NCBI RefSeq assembly: GCF_017888565.1
Contig: NZ_JAGHFX010000044.1
Location: forward strand, 56,224 to 120,223
DNA: 64,000 nucleotides
Source: Clostridium sp.
GTDB lineage: Bacteria; Bacillota; Clostridia; Clostridiales; Clostridiaceae
Direction: 5' to 3'
The notes beneath the pieces are model-generated. The model did not search any database. It was not told where the DNA came from and saw only the letters and a program-made list of their open reading frames with translations. Position 1 is the stretch's first letter; each line of letters begins with the position of its first letter. A program made the position numbers and the translations under genes. Positions 1 to 8,661 of this stretch are shown here, one piece after another.

Positions 1-1
1 T

Positions 2-661
2 ATGACTACATCACCGTCATATTTAATAATGGCTTCATTAGATTATGCTAGATATTATTTAGATAATTACGGAAAAGATGACTACGGTAATTTAATAGAA
101 AGAGCAGAAAAGTGGAAAGAAAAAATAAACTTATTAGGCAAAGTTAGAGTGATAAATGATGAGAACTTATTTTATAAATATGCAATAGATAAAAGTAGAT
201 ATTTAATTATTTTAAATAAAGGATATAGTGGTCATAAACTTTTAGATTATCTTAGAGTTAATAAGATACAAGCCGAAATGAGTTTTTCACGAGGGGTAGT
301 CTTAATTTTTTCACCTTCAAATACAGAAGAGGATTTTGAAAAATTATATTTAAGTATTAAGAATTTAAACATAAATGTCTTGAAGACTAATGAAAAAAAT
401 GCAGTGTTATCGAAAGTATCACCTGTTAAGGTATTAGAGCCTTATGAGGTTTTTAATTTAAATAGTACTAGTTTAGATATAAATGATGTTTTGGGAAAAA
501 TAGCAAAAGAGGCAATAGTTCCATATCCACCAGGGATTCCTTTAATTTGTGCAGGTGAAAAAATTACTAAAGAAGCTATTGATATAATTAAAGAATATAT
601 TGAAAATAGCTTGAAAGTAATTGGAGTACAAGATAATTTTATAAGAGTAATTGAAATGTAA
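2..661 (+). CDS. Orn/Lys/Arg decarboxylase family, C-terminal part (5' end outside window)
   Basis: The open frame runs in from the left edge, so the Met at position 2 is internal. It opens with TTSPSYLIMASLD, a stretch conserved in fold-type I Orn/Lys/Arg decarboxylases, where PLP-dependent removal of CO2 from a basic amino acid gives a polyamine precursor. The C-terminal domain is visible at about residues 150-215, with the typical PYPPGIP...GE segment. The PLP-binding lysine must lie upstream of the window. Which amino acid is used cannot be decided from this part. It ends three bases before the stop of a convergent minus-strand gene. Confidence 0.85.
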   Translation: MTTSPSYLIMASLDYARYYLDNYGKDDYGNLIERAEKWKEKINLLGKVRVINDENLFYKYAIDKSRYLIILNKGYSGHKLLDYLRVNKIQAEMSFSRGVVLIFSPSNTEEDFEKLYLSIKNLNINVLKTNEKNAVLSKVSPVKVLEPYEVFNLNSTSLDINDVLGKIAKEAIVPYPPGIPLICAGEKITKEAIDIIKEYIENSLKVIGVQDNFIRVIEM

Positions 662-664
662 GAC

Positions 665-946
665 TTATAATAAAATGCAAATTAATAACGAAATTACTCC
701 TGCTAAACAAATGGAGATACTATCACTTTTAATATTTTTAAAATTAATAGTATTCTTAATTGAATTATTTAATCTAGAAGTTTTGAATATAGGTCTTATA
801 ATAGATATGATACCAAAAGTTATAAGGAATATGCCTAATATAAAAATATAATTAATTAAAGGAAAATTTAAAATATTATGTAGGTAAAAAGATAATAAAG
901 ATACAATTAATATCCAAGATAAAGTATTTAAAATAAGTTTTTTCAA
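665..946 (-). CDS. Small membrane protein, two or three TM segments, unknown function
   Basis: This is a 93-residue protein beginning LKKLILN from a TTG codon at 946, which has the ribosome site AAGAAGGG six bases upstream. A longer reading from 982 lacks such a site. Two hydrophobic helices lie at about residues 7-27 and 29-50, then a basic stretch with K, R and N, then a last helix at the C-terminus. The layout resembles small DUF3899-type membrane proteins of Firmicutes, but this is a loose match. It converges tail to tail with the decarboxylase gene. No function can be assigned. Confidence 0.6.
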   Translation of the reverse strand: MKKLILNTLSWILIVSLLSFYLHNILNFPLINYIFILGIFLITFGIISIIRPIFKTSRLNNSIKNTINFKNIKSDSISICLAGVISLLICILL

Positions 947-1120
947 AATAAACCCTTCTTTACAAATTAATAGATAATTCATTATATCAATATTATATAG
1001 TTTTTAGGAATTATTTTACAATAAGTTTTTATAATAAATCTAAATATTATATATTTAGACTTTTATATTAAAGAGTAAAGTTATACTACTTGTTAAATAA
1101 AAATCAAAGAAAGTAAAAGA

Positions 1121-1156
1121 AAAACTAAGCTTTGTTTTACAAAGTTAGTTTTTATT
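1121..1156 (+). terminator. Terminator-like hairpin upstream of htpG
   Basis: AACTAAGCTTTG pairs with CAAAGTTAGTT (one unpaired base) across a short TTTTA loop and runs into a T stretch. No annotated plus-strand gene ends just upstream, because the decarboxylase stops 460 bases earlier, so the hairpin may end a short untranslated transcript. Confidence 0.55.
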
Positions 1157-1209
1157 CAAGTAATTGTTAGTGGAGATATTTTAATAACTAAAATAAGCTT
1201 TAGTAAACA

Positions 1210-1238
1210 TTGACATAATAATGTCTTTTAAATAAAAT
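1210..1238 (+). promoter_or_regulatory. Promoter of htpG
   Basis: TTGACA at 1210-1215 and TAAAAT at 1233-1238 are 17 bases apart, a near-consensus vegetative promoter 28 bases before the htpG start codon. No CIRCE-type inverted repeat was seen here, so heat control by HrcA is not evident. Confidence 0.7.
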
Positions 1239-1265
1239 ATTTATAATAAAGAGGAGGGATTGTTA

Positions 1266-3122
1266 ATGGAGAAAAATAAAGGAAATATTTCAATACATAC
1301 AGAAAATATTTTTCCTATTATAAAAAAATGGTTATATTCTGATAAAGATATATTTATTAGAGAGCTTATTAGTAATGGGTGTGATGCTATAAGTAAATAT
1401 AAAAGATTAGTTTCTTTAGGAGAAATTAAGGGAAATGAGAATGAAAAATATAAGGTTACAGTTTCGTTAAATAAAGAGAATAAAACTTTAAAATTTATTG
1501 ATAATGGAATTGGAATGACTGAAGATGAAGTTAAGAAATATATAAATCAAGTAGCATTTTCAGGTGCTGAAGATTTTATAGAAAAATATAAAGATAAAAT
1601 GGAAGATGGAAAAGATATAATAGGTCACTTTGGATTAGGTTTTTATTCTGCTTTCATGGTTGCCAAAAGAGTTCAAATAGATACTTTATCTTATCTAGAT
1701 GGATCAGAAGCAGTAACTTGGATTTGTGATGGTGGCACAGAATATGAAATATCTCCATCTGAAAATAGAAAGGAAAGAGGAACAACAATAACTCTTTTTA
1801 TTGATGCTGATAGCAATGAATTTTTAGAATTATATAAAGTTAGAGATATAATAGAAAAATATTGTTCATTCTTACCTATAGAAATATATTTAGAAGAAGA
1901 AGGTAAAGAAGTTAGGGAAGAGGATATTAAACCTTTAAATGATACAACTCCGTTATGGATGAAATCTCCAAGAGATTGTACTGACGAAGAATATAAAGAA
2001 TTTTACAAAAAGGTATTCCAAGACTTTAATGATCCATTATTTTGGATTCATTTAAATGTAGACTATCCATTTAATTTAAAAGGAATATTATATTTTCCTA
2101 AACTTAAACATGAACTGGAAGCTACTGAAGGTCAAGTAAAACTTTATAATAATCAAGTTTTTGTTGCTGATAACATAAAAGAAGTTATACCAGATTTCTT
2201 ACTATTATTAAAGGGTACAATAGATTGTCCAGATTTACCTTTAAATGTATCTAGAAGTTTCCTTCAAAAAGATAAGGATGTTATAAAAATATCTAAACAT
2301 ATAGTTAAGAAGGTTGCAGATAAATTAGTTGGACTATATAAAAATGAAAGAGAAAGCTTTAATAACTTTTGGAAGGATATTCAAATATTTATTAAGTACG
2401 GCTGCTTAAGAGATGAAAGCTTCTATGATAAAATAAAAGATATTATTATTTTTAGAAGGTTAAATGGTGAGTATATAACCTTAAAGGAATATTTAGAAAA
2501 TAATAAAGATAAACATGAAAATAAAGTCTTTTATGTAACAGATGAAAAGCAACAATCACAATATATAAAAATGTTTAAAGAAGCAAATTTAGATGCTTTA
2601 GTGTTAGATTGCTCAATAGATAATCATTTTATTAGCTTTTTGGAGTCAAAAGAAAATGGAGTTACATTTACTAGAATTGACTCTGATATTTCAGAAACAC
2701 TTAAAAATAGTGAAAGCGAAGACTCAAAAGAGTTAAATACTAAGCTGGAAGGGTTATTTAAAGAAGCTATTACTAATAAGGTAAACAATATTAAAGTTGA
2801 AAATCTAAAAAATGCAGGAACACCTGCTATGATATTAGTTTCAGAGCAATCAAGAAGAATGGCTGAAATGAGTAAAATGTTTGGTGGAATGGAAATGCCA
2901 AATATGTTTATGGAAGAAAAGACTTTAGTAATTAATAATAATAATTCAATAATTAAAAAGCTAGCATGTACAGATTCTGAAAGTAAAAAGGATGATATTA
3001 ATTTAATATGTCAGTATATTTTAGATTTAGCTTTAATAGCTAATAAGGAATTAAATGCTGAAGAAATGAATGACTTTATTAATAGAAGTAATGAGTTATT
3101 AAATAAAGTAATAGAATTATAG
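1266..3122 (+). CDS. htpG: Hsp90-family chaperone HtpG
   Basis: This is a cytoplasmic ATP-driven chaperone of 618 residues, close to the usual bacterial length of about 620. The N-terminal GHKL ATPase domain shows RELISNGCDA near residue 32, DNGIGMTEDEV near 80 and GHFGLGFYSAF near 120. Middle and C-terminal dimerisation domains follow. The usual Ala-Ser after ELISN is Gly-Cys here. The ATG at 1266 is preferred over a TTG at 1260 because GAGGAGG lies eight bases before the ATG and only two before the TTG. It stands alone between a promoter and a terminator. Confidence 0.95.
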   Translation: MEKNKGNISIHTENIFPIIKKWLYSDKDIFIRELISNGCDAISKYKRLVSLGEIKGNENEKYKVTVSLNKENKTLKFIDNGIGMTEDEVKKYINQVAFSGAEDFIEKYKDKMEDGKDIIGHFGLGFYSAFMVAKRVQIDTLSYLDGSEAVTWICDGGTEYEISPSENRKERGTTITLFIDADSNEFLELYKVRDIIEKYCSFLPIEIYLEEEGKEVREEDIKPLNDTTPLWMKSPRDCTDEEYKEFYKKVFQDFNDPLFWIHLNVDYPFNLKGILYFPKLKHELEATEGQVKLYNNQVFVADNIKEVIPDFLLLLKGTIDCPDLPLNVSRSFLQKDKDVIKISKHIVKKVADKLVGLYKNERESFNNFWKDIQIFIKYGCLRDESFYDKIKDIIIFRRLNGEYITLKEYLENNKDKHENKVFYVTDEKQQSQYIKMFKEANLDALVLDCSIDNHFISFLESKENGVTFTRIDSDISETLKNSESEDSKELNTKLEGLFKEAITNKVNNIKVENLKNAGTPAMILVSEQSRRMAEMSKMFGGMEMPNMFMEEKTLVINNNNSIIKKLACTDSESKKDDINLICQYILDLALIANKELNAEEMNDFINRSNELLNKVIEL

Positions 3123-3157
3123 TAATATCTTAAATATAAAATTAATAAAAAATTAAT

Positions 3158-3199
3158 AAAAAATAGAACTATTAAGTATATATAGTTCTATTTTTTATT
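3158..3199 (+). terminator. Terminator of htpG
   Basis: AAAAAATAGAACT pairs with AGTTCTATTTTTT around a 13-base loop, followed by further A/T. It lies directly downstream of the htpG stop. Confidence 0.8.
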
Positions 3200-3209
3200 A
3201 TAATTTAAT

Positions 3210-3225
3210 ATTGTATCGGTACAAT
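3210..3225. promoter_or_regulatory. Palindromic operator candidate before pdxK
   Basis: ATTGTATCGGTACAAT is a 16-base inverted repeat with 14 symmetric positions, followed at once by GGACA, which may be part of the -35 region. A possible -10 (TATAAA) lies at 3251-3256. Because the two genes behind it handle vitamin B6, a PdxR/MocR-type regulator is a reasonable candidate, but none is encoded in the window. Confidence 0.5.
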
Positions 3226-3288
3226 GGACAAAATGTAATTATTGGATTATTATAAAATAAATAACTTAATTAAGAAGCAGGTGCACTT

Positions 3289-4131
3289 ATGAATGGAGTT
3301 AAAAAGGTAGCTACAATAAATGATTTATCTGGAATAGGAAGATGTTCACTAACCGCAGCACTTCCTATATTATCGGCTCTAGGAGTTCAATGTTGTCCAT
3401 TTCCTACAGCAATACTTTCTTCTCAAACGGAATTTCATAAATTTTCATTTTTAGATGTAACTAATGAAATGGAAAATTATAAAAAGGTTTGGAAAGAGCT
3501 AAAGATAGAATTTGATTGCATATACAGTGGATTTTTAGGTTCTGAAAAGCAAATTGACATAGTTTTAGATTTTATAAAAGATAATAAAGATTCTTTAATT
3601 GTTATAGATCCCGTTATGGGGGACAACGGAATACTTTATGATACTTTTACAGAAAATATGTGTGATAAAATGAAAGAACTTGTTTCTATTGCAAATATAG
3701 TAACACCAAATTTAACAGAAGCATGTATATTGACAGATAAAGAGTATAAAAAATACAATACAAGTGATGAAGAAGTTAAGGAAATAGCAAAAAAAATAGC
3801 ACAAATGGGACCTGAAAAGATTATTATTACAGGAATAATAAGAGAAAGTGAAATTTATAATTTTGCTTACGATAAAGAAAGAGATGAATTTTTTATAGTA
3901 AAATCAATTTTTAATAATGAATCATATAGCGGAACAGGGGATATCTTTACTTCAATTATCATAGGATTATTATTAAATAATCATGATTTAAATTTTGCAA
4001 TTAGAAATTCAACTAATTTTATATATGAAGCAATTAAATATACCTCTAAATTTAAAACTAATCCAAAAGAAGGAATAATGTTTGAAGTATTTTTAAAGGA
4101 GCTGATTTTAATAAATGAAAAAAAGTATTAA
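3289..4131 (+). CDS. pdxK: Pyridoxal/pyridoxine kinase
   Basis: This ribokinase-fold kinase of 280 residues phosphorylates B6 vitamers, the salvage route to PLP. Visible motifs are GIGRCSLTAALPILSALGVQ near the N-terminus, DPVMGDNG near residue 106, PNLTEA near 142 and the catalytic GTGD near 222. A Cys-Cys pair follows the first motif, as in ThiD/PdxK-type kinases that can also act on HMP. It overlaps the next gene by 17 bases in another frame, which points to translational coupling with the transporter component. Confidence 0.92.
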   Translation: MNGVKKVATINDLSGIGRCSLTAALPILSALGVQCCPFPTAILSSQTEFHKFSFLDVTNEMENYKKVWKELKIEFDCIYSGFLGSEKQIDIVLDFIKDNKDSLIVIDPVMGDNGILYDTFTENMCDKMKELVSIANIVTPNLTEACILTDKEYKKYNTSDEEVKEIAKKIAQMGPEKIIITGIIRESEIYNFAYDKERDEFFIVKSIFNNESYSGTGDIFTSIIIGLLLNNHDLNFAIRNSTNFIYEAIKYTSKFKTNPKEGIMFEVFLKELILINEKKY

Positions 4132-4630
4132 AACAAGAGATTTAGTTTTAGCAGGATTATTTGCAGCAATTATATGTATATCAATATCTTTTCACATTCC
4201 TACAGGATTTAATGGAGGATATATACATTTAGGAGATACATTTATATATATTGCAGCAGTTCTTTTGCCTACACCATACGCAATGCTTGCAGCAGGCATA
4301 GGAGCTGGACTTGCAGATGCATTATCAGGTGGAATGATATGGGTGTTACCTACAATAATCATTAAACCAATAATGGTATTATTCTTTACTACTAAGAGAG
4401 AGAGTATAATATGTAAAAAAAATTTGCTAGCAATATTTATAGCTGGTATTGTAGGCTGGTTTGGATATTATTTAGCAGGAGCTATTATATCAGGTAGCTT
4501 TGTAGCTCCACTTGCAACTTTCTTTATAGATATAATGCAACCTATAGGAAGTGGTATAATATTTTTAATAGCTGGTTATTCTTTAGATAGGGTGAAAATT
4601 AGACAAAGATTATCTATAGAAGCAAAATAA
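4115..4630 (+). CDS. ECF transporter S component, probably for vitamin B6
   Basis: This integral membrane protein of 171 residues has about five or six TM helices. It belongs to the substrate-binding (S) components of group II ECF transporters, which share a common EcfAAT energising module encoded elsewhere. The N-terminus shows the basic KTRDLVLAGLFAAI pattern typical of S components, and HLGDTFIYIAAVLLP follows. Direct coupling to pdxK argues for pyridoxine or pyridoxal uptake (PdxU-type). That substrate is inferred from context and is not shown by the sequence. Confidence 0.85.
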   Translation: MKKSIKTRDLVLAGLFAAIICISISFHIPTGFNGGYIHLGDTFIYIAAVLLPTPYAMLAAGIGAGLADALSGGMIWVLPTIIIKPIMVLFFTTKRESIICKKNLLAIFIAGIVGWFGYYLAGAIISGSFVAPLATFFIDIMQPIGSGIIFLIAGYSLDRVKIRQRLSIEAK

Positions 4631-4657
4631 CTTTAGAATATGGCGTGAGGTAGAAGT

Positions 4658-5455
4658 ATGAAGGTTATGACCTTTAACTTAAGGACAGATTTCTTATTAG
4701 ATATAAATAATAGATGGAATAAAAGAAAAGAAATAGTTTATGATATATTAAACAATAATGATTGCGATATAATAGGTGTTCAGGAGCTAAATAATAAAAT
4801 GTTTAAGGATATTTCAAAAGAAGTTCCAGGATATAATATTATTGGAAATCCAAGAAGCCTTAAGTATTTTATAGAAAGAAATGATATTTTAGTTTCTAAG
4901 AAACATAAAATATTAGAATACAGTACTTTTTGGCTTTCAGAAGATCCTGAAAAAATAGGAAGTGCTATTTGGTATTCTGTTTATCCTAGAATATGCACAA
5001 CAGCTTTAATAAAATTAAATGATGGAAATATAGTTAGAGTATATAATACCCATTTAGATTTTTTACTATCAAAGGCTAGGGAGTATGGACTTAAAAAAAT
5101 AGGCGAGTATATGGATAAGCAACATGAAAAAGACAATTATCCAGCTATATTAATGGGAGATTTTAATGCCAGTCCAACAAGTAAAGCCATAAAAAGTTTC
5201 TCAGAAGGTAAATATAGTAGTAAAAAGTTTATTGCAGTACAAGATCATAAAAAAGAAATTTATAATATGTCAACTATGAGTAAGTTTAAAGGAAATAAAA
5301 AAGGTCTTCATATAGATTATATATTTGTAAGCGAAGAGTTTAAAGTTTTAGATACTGAAATATTGGATTATAACAAGAATGGAAAATATCCTTCAGATCA
5401 TTATCCTATGATTGCAAAACTTGATATAAATAAAAACGCTAATACTTCAAAATAG
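4658..5455 (+). CDS. Endonuclease/exonuclease/phosphatase (EEP) family protein
   Basis: This 265-residue DNase I-like fold hydrolase shows MTFNLRTD at the N-terminus, GVQELN near residue 40, GDFNASPTS near 168, DYIFVS near 226 and the catalytic SDHYPM near 246. It has no signal peptide, so it acts in the cytoplasm. The substrate could be a phosphodiester or a small phosphomonoester. It lies 27 bases after the S component with its own GAGGTAG site and no terminator between, so it is likely read with the B6 unit. Confidence 0.85.
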   Translation: MKVMTFNLRTDFLLDINNRWNKRKEIVYDILNNNDCDIIGVQELNNKMFKDISKEVPGYNIIGNPRSLKYFIERNDILVSKKHKILEYSTFWLSEDPEKIGSAIWYSVYPRICTTALIKLNDGNIVRVYNTHLDFLLSKAREYGLKKIGEYMDKQHEKDNYPAILMGDFNASPTSKAIKSFSEGKYSSKKFIAVQDHKKEIYNMSTMSKFKGNKKGLHIDYIFVSEEFKVLDTEILDYNKNGKYPSDHYPMIAKLDINKNANTSK

Positions 5456-5470
5456 AGTATTAGCATTTTT
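5438..5470. terminator. Shared terminator of two convergent operons
   Basis: GCTAATACT pairs with AGTATTAGC (9 of 9) across a loop that contains the stop of the EEP gene, with T-runs usable in both directions. It serves the B6 unit and the minus-strand ABC exporter. Confidence 0.8.
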
Positions 5471-5478
5471 TATTTTAA

Positions 5479-6189
5479 TTAAGCATTATCAATTATCTTA
5501 AAGAATAAATCTTCTATACTACCTAATTCATTATATTTTTCTTTTAAGTATTCTTTGCTACCAGAGTCAACAATTTTACCTTCCTTCATTAAAATCATTG
5601 TATCACTGATTTCTTCCATTGAGGCTAGTATATGAGTACTAACTAGTATAGTTTTTCCAAGGGACTTTATTTTTGATAACATTTCTCTAAATTCCTTTAT
5701 TCCGCTTGGGTCTAGGCCTACAAAAGGTTCATCAATTAAAATTATATTTGGATCATGAATTAAGGCCATTATAATAGAGACTTTTTGCTTCATACCTTTA
5801 GATAAGTCCTTAGCAAGGGAATCTTTTTTATTGGTTAAGTTGAAAGCATTCATTAACTTCTCAGCTTTACTTGTCCAATCTTTAACTTTATAAGCTAAGG
5901 CTATGAATTTAAAGTGTTCCCAAACTGTTAATAAATTATATAAATCAGGGGTTTCAGGTATGTAGGCTAAATTTTCTCTTATGGCTCTATCCTTTGTAGA
6001 TTTTCCATCTATTAAAATATCACCTGAATCTTTTCTTAATAAAGAAAGTATGCACTTTAATGTAGTAGTTTTGCCAGCACCATTGGGACCGCATAATATT
6101 GATATTTCACCAGTATTTAATTTAAAGGATATATTATCGATTGCTTTATTTTTCTTAAATGATTTAGATAAATTTTTTACTTCTAACAT
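5479..6189 (-). CDS. ABC exporter ATP-binding protein
   Basis: This is a nucleotide-binding subunit of 236 residues from the ATG at 6189. A TTG at 6201 is rejected because GGAGG overlaps it and serves the ATG. Walker A is GPNGAGKTT near residue 34, the signature is LSKGMKQK near 131, and Walker B is IILIDEPFVGLDP near 152. It forms an exporter with the permease encoded just upstream on the same strand (13 bases between). Similar pairs in Bacilli are called YthP/YthQ, and no substrate is known. Confidence 0.88.
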   Translation of the reverse strand: MLEVKNLSKSFKKNKAIDNISFKLNTGEISILCGPNGAGKTTTLKCILSLLRKDSGDILIDGKSTKDRAIRENLAYIPETPDLYNLLTVWEHFKFIALAYKVKDWTSKAEKLMNAFNLTNKKDSLAKDLSKGMKQKVSIIMALIHDPNIILIDEPFVGLDPSGIKEFREMLSKIKSLGKTILVSTHILASMEEISDTMILMKEGKIVDSGSKEYLKEKYNELGSIEDLFFKIIDNA

Positions 6190-6202
6190 GATTTCCTCCA
6201 AT

Positions 6203-7816
6203 TTAATATTCTATAAAATCAAATATTTTATTACATAATAACATTAATAAGCTTATATAAATCCCAACAATTATAGTTAATACTCCAAATGATATGTAAG
6301 AGTTAGTAGTTATACCATAAGTAGCTGCAGTTGCAGCAAATGGAATCATTATAAGTACCATTAGTACGAAAGTTACAAGCATTCCTGGACCAGATTCATT
6401 ATCCTTTGGCATAAGAAGTATTGTGATTAAGTTAAGTAATTTTACTACTAATGAGAATGCTAGGGTAATTAAAAAACATCCTATTCCTAAGATTGAGAAT
6501 TTGTAATCTAATATAATAGAAGGAATAAGCATTATACTAATTCTAAGTGATAACATTAAAAGTTCATCTAAGACTGTAGAAAGAATTTTATATATTGGTT
6601 TTCCTGGGATAATATAAATATATACATTTTTTAACTCCCTAGATAATTCAGAAAAATTAGAGGAAATAAGTACTATATAAACTGTACCTATTGAAATCGC
6701 TAAAAGTGAAATTAATTGATTTCCTTTTAAAGTAATATATCCACCTATGATTCCAACTATAATATTAACTAAGAATAATAAAAATTTTTTTAATGGAGTT
6801 TGTTTTCTTTTTCTAATAACTGAAGCTTTCCAATATAATGATAGCGTTCCCCATCTTTCTTTAGAAGTACTATTTAAATTAACTTTTTTTATTTCTTTTT
6901 CCATTTGTGAATGAACATCTCTCTTATTGTTTTTTAACTGTTTTAATTTTTCATTTTGTGTAGATACCTTTTCAGCTATTTCTTCATAATATTCAACATT
7001 AAGAGTTATAAATAAGAAACAATTAATTATAACTAATGACAATAAATATAATATATCAAATATTGGAGGGGTAATTGTTTCTGTTAAAAGTAAAGATATA
7101 AATCTTACTATAGATGAAATTATAGGTAATTTGACAATAAAGCTATGAAAAATATACATAGACAATTCGGTAAAGTTAAAGTTTAAACTCCAAAATTTAT
7201 ATAAATAAAATAAAAGCATTGAACATGCTATACCTTGTAATATATAAGAAATAAATTTTAAGCCTTTTACTGAGCCTGTCTTAACTTTTATTGCAAAAAA
7301 TAAATAAGATAGAGAAATAAAAAATAAGAATATAAAGAAAAATCCTAAAGCTATTGGTAATAATCCTATTAATGATAAATTAGTAAAAGCTAGTAGCATT
7401 AATATAATGAAAGTAAACGTCAAAAAGAAGCTAGCTACACCTTTTATTGCACTACGAACCATTGAATAGAAGAGTATTAATTTATTATTTATAGGTGAAG
7501 GAAATAAATAACTAATATCTGAAATTGAGAAGTTACTTGGAGCATAATCATTTAAATAGTTTGCTAATACAAATAGTATAAAAACTAATGATACTATAGC
7601 TATAATTCCTAGAGCAGATTGTTGCATTTCTTGAGTTATAGAAGCTTTAGTTTCATTTTTAAATATTGCAACTATAAATGATGAAAAGCAAAGTCCGAAG
7701 AATATGATTATAGAAAATAATTTCTTTAAGAATAGAAGAGGATGGTAAAAAATTTGGAAAAAGAAATTTTTGATTTTTAAAAGGTCTAAATAGACTAAAA
7801 CTTTTAAGTCGTTCAT
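6203..7816 (-). CDS. ABC exporter membrane subunit
   Basis: This 537-residue polytopic protein has about twelve hydrophobic segments and a charged cytoplasmic loop near residues 275-325 (VSTQNEKLKQLKNNKRDVHSQMEKE). It fits the putative ABC exporter family found beside NatA/YthP-like ATPases. The start has GGAGG nine bases upstream. It is the first gene of a two-gene operon. What it exports cannot be read from the sequence. Confidence 0.8.
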   Translation of the reverse strand: MNDLKVLVYLDLLKIKNFFFQIFYHPLLFLKKLFSIIIFFGLCFSSFIVAIFKNETKASITQEMQQSALGIIAIVSLVFILFVLANYLNDYAPSNFSISDISYLFPSPINNKLILFYSMVRSAIKGVASFFLTFTFIILMLLAFTNLSLIGLLPIALGFFFIFLFFISLSYLFFAIKVKTGSVKGLKFISYILQGIACSMLLFYLYKFWSLNFNFTELSMYIFHSFIVKLPIISSIVRFISLLLTETITPPIFDILYLLSLVIINCFLFITLNVEYYEEIAEKVSTQNEKLKQLKNNKRDVHSQMEKEIKKVNLNSTSKERWGTLSLYWKASVIRKRKQTPLKKFLLFLVNIIVGIIGGYITLKGNQLISLLAISIGTVYIVLISSNFSELSRELKNVYIYIIPGKPIYKILSTVLDELLMLSLRISIMLIPSIILDYKFSILGIGCFLITLAFSLVVKLLNLITILLMPKDNESGPGMLVTFVLMVLIMIPFAATAATYGITTNSYISFGVLTIIVGIYISLLMLLCNKIFDFIEY

Positions 7817-7845
7817 TTAAAATACCTCCATAAGTTGTTTGTTAA

Positions 7846-7874
7846 ATTATAGCAAAAAAGTATACTTTAAACAA
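7846..7874 (-). promoter_or_regulatory. Promoter of the ABC exporter operon
   Basis: On the minus strand TTGTTT and TATAAT are spaced by 17 bases, 30 bases before the permease start. Confidence 0.6.
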
Positions 7875-8049
7875 GGAATACGTATATAGGTATTTCTAAT
7901 AATAGATTAAAGTTAGAATTAAATTTATCATTAATTATTCATTAAAAGTTCAAAAATAATACACTTATATGCCAATGGAAAAAATATTGACTAAAATAAT
8001 ATACGCATTATATACTCTTTGTATGATATTTAACTAAGGAGGAGTTTTT

Positions 8050-8601
8050 GTGAAAAATGCTTGAGTATTTCAATCATATTTTGAAATCGGAGATGTGCGG
8101 TTAGTAATATTTATGGAGTTGCTAATAACGTAGATAATACACTTCAATTATTTGATTTAAACACATTAAATACCACAATATAATATTAGAGAGGCTTCAT
8201 ATAGACTGATTTAAACTGTTGACTATTGGACTAAAAGTAATCTATTTGTATCTGTGGTCGATTCTGGAGTGGTATTAAATAGAAGGAGTATAGGAGTTAA
8301 AACTACAATTGGACAATATATAATTACTCCAAATAATAGAACACTTACCCATATTAAAGGAATATGTAGTAAAGTTGAAGTTTATATTAGAAATAATACA
8401 AGAGAAGTTTATAGAAATATAATGGTTTATGAAAAGTCATTTGCTGATGTTTATGTAGGTGAAACTTTGGTTTATGTTAACTAATTATGTAATTTAGCTG
8501 TTTCTATAAACCAGGGACCATTCTCTAAAGCTTATAATATACAAACATGAACAAATTGGATAATATCTATCAGAAAAGCTCCTAGAGTAATATATGATTA
8601 A
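8050..8601 (+). pseudogene. Decayed gene of unknown family (about 180 codons)
   Basis: AAGGAGGAG leads to a GTG at 8050, but the frame stops after four codons (TGA at 8062). It can be followed as VFQSYFEIGDVR, then in another frame from 8106 as NIYGVANNVDNTLQLFDLNT. It then returns to the first frame through stops at 8212 (TAA), 8482 (TAA) and 8548 (TGA) to a final TAA at 8599. The longest open piece (8254-8484) has no ribosome site and is not a gene by itself. The residue pattern between the lesions still looks protein-like. The family was not recognised. Confidence 0.6.
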
Positions 8602-8661
8602 AAATTAATTTATAACACGAATATTATTTATTCACTATATATTAAATGAGGAGGAATTATA

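Larger units (their letters stand above)
947..1265. other. Divergent intergenic region with htpG promoter and an orphan terminator
   Basis: The stretch separates a minus-strand membrane gene from plus-strand htpG. It holds the htpG promoter near its right end and a terminator-like hairpin at 1123-1152 in the middle. No coding frame of note was found. Confidence 0.6.

Noticed and set aside
651..851. Plus-strand frame of 66 codons after the decarboxylase gene
   Set aside because: No ribosome site, and it overlaps the better supported minus-strand membrane protein.
8480..8660. Riboswitch before the ECF S component (e.g. FMN type)
   Set aside because: The stretch is the decayed gene followed by plain AT-rich DNA, and no conserved riboswitch core was recognised.
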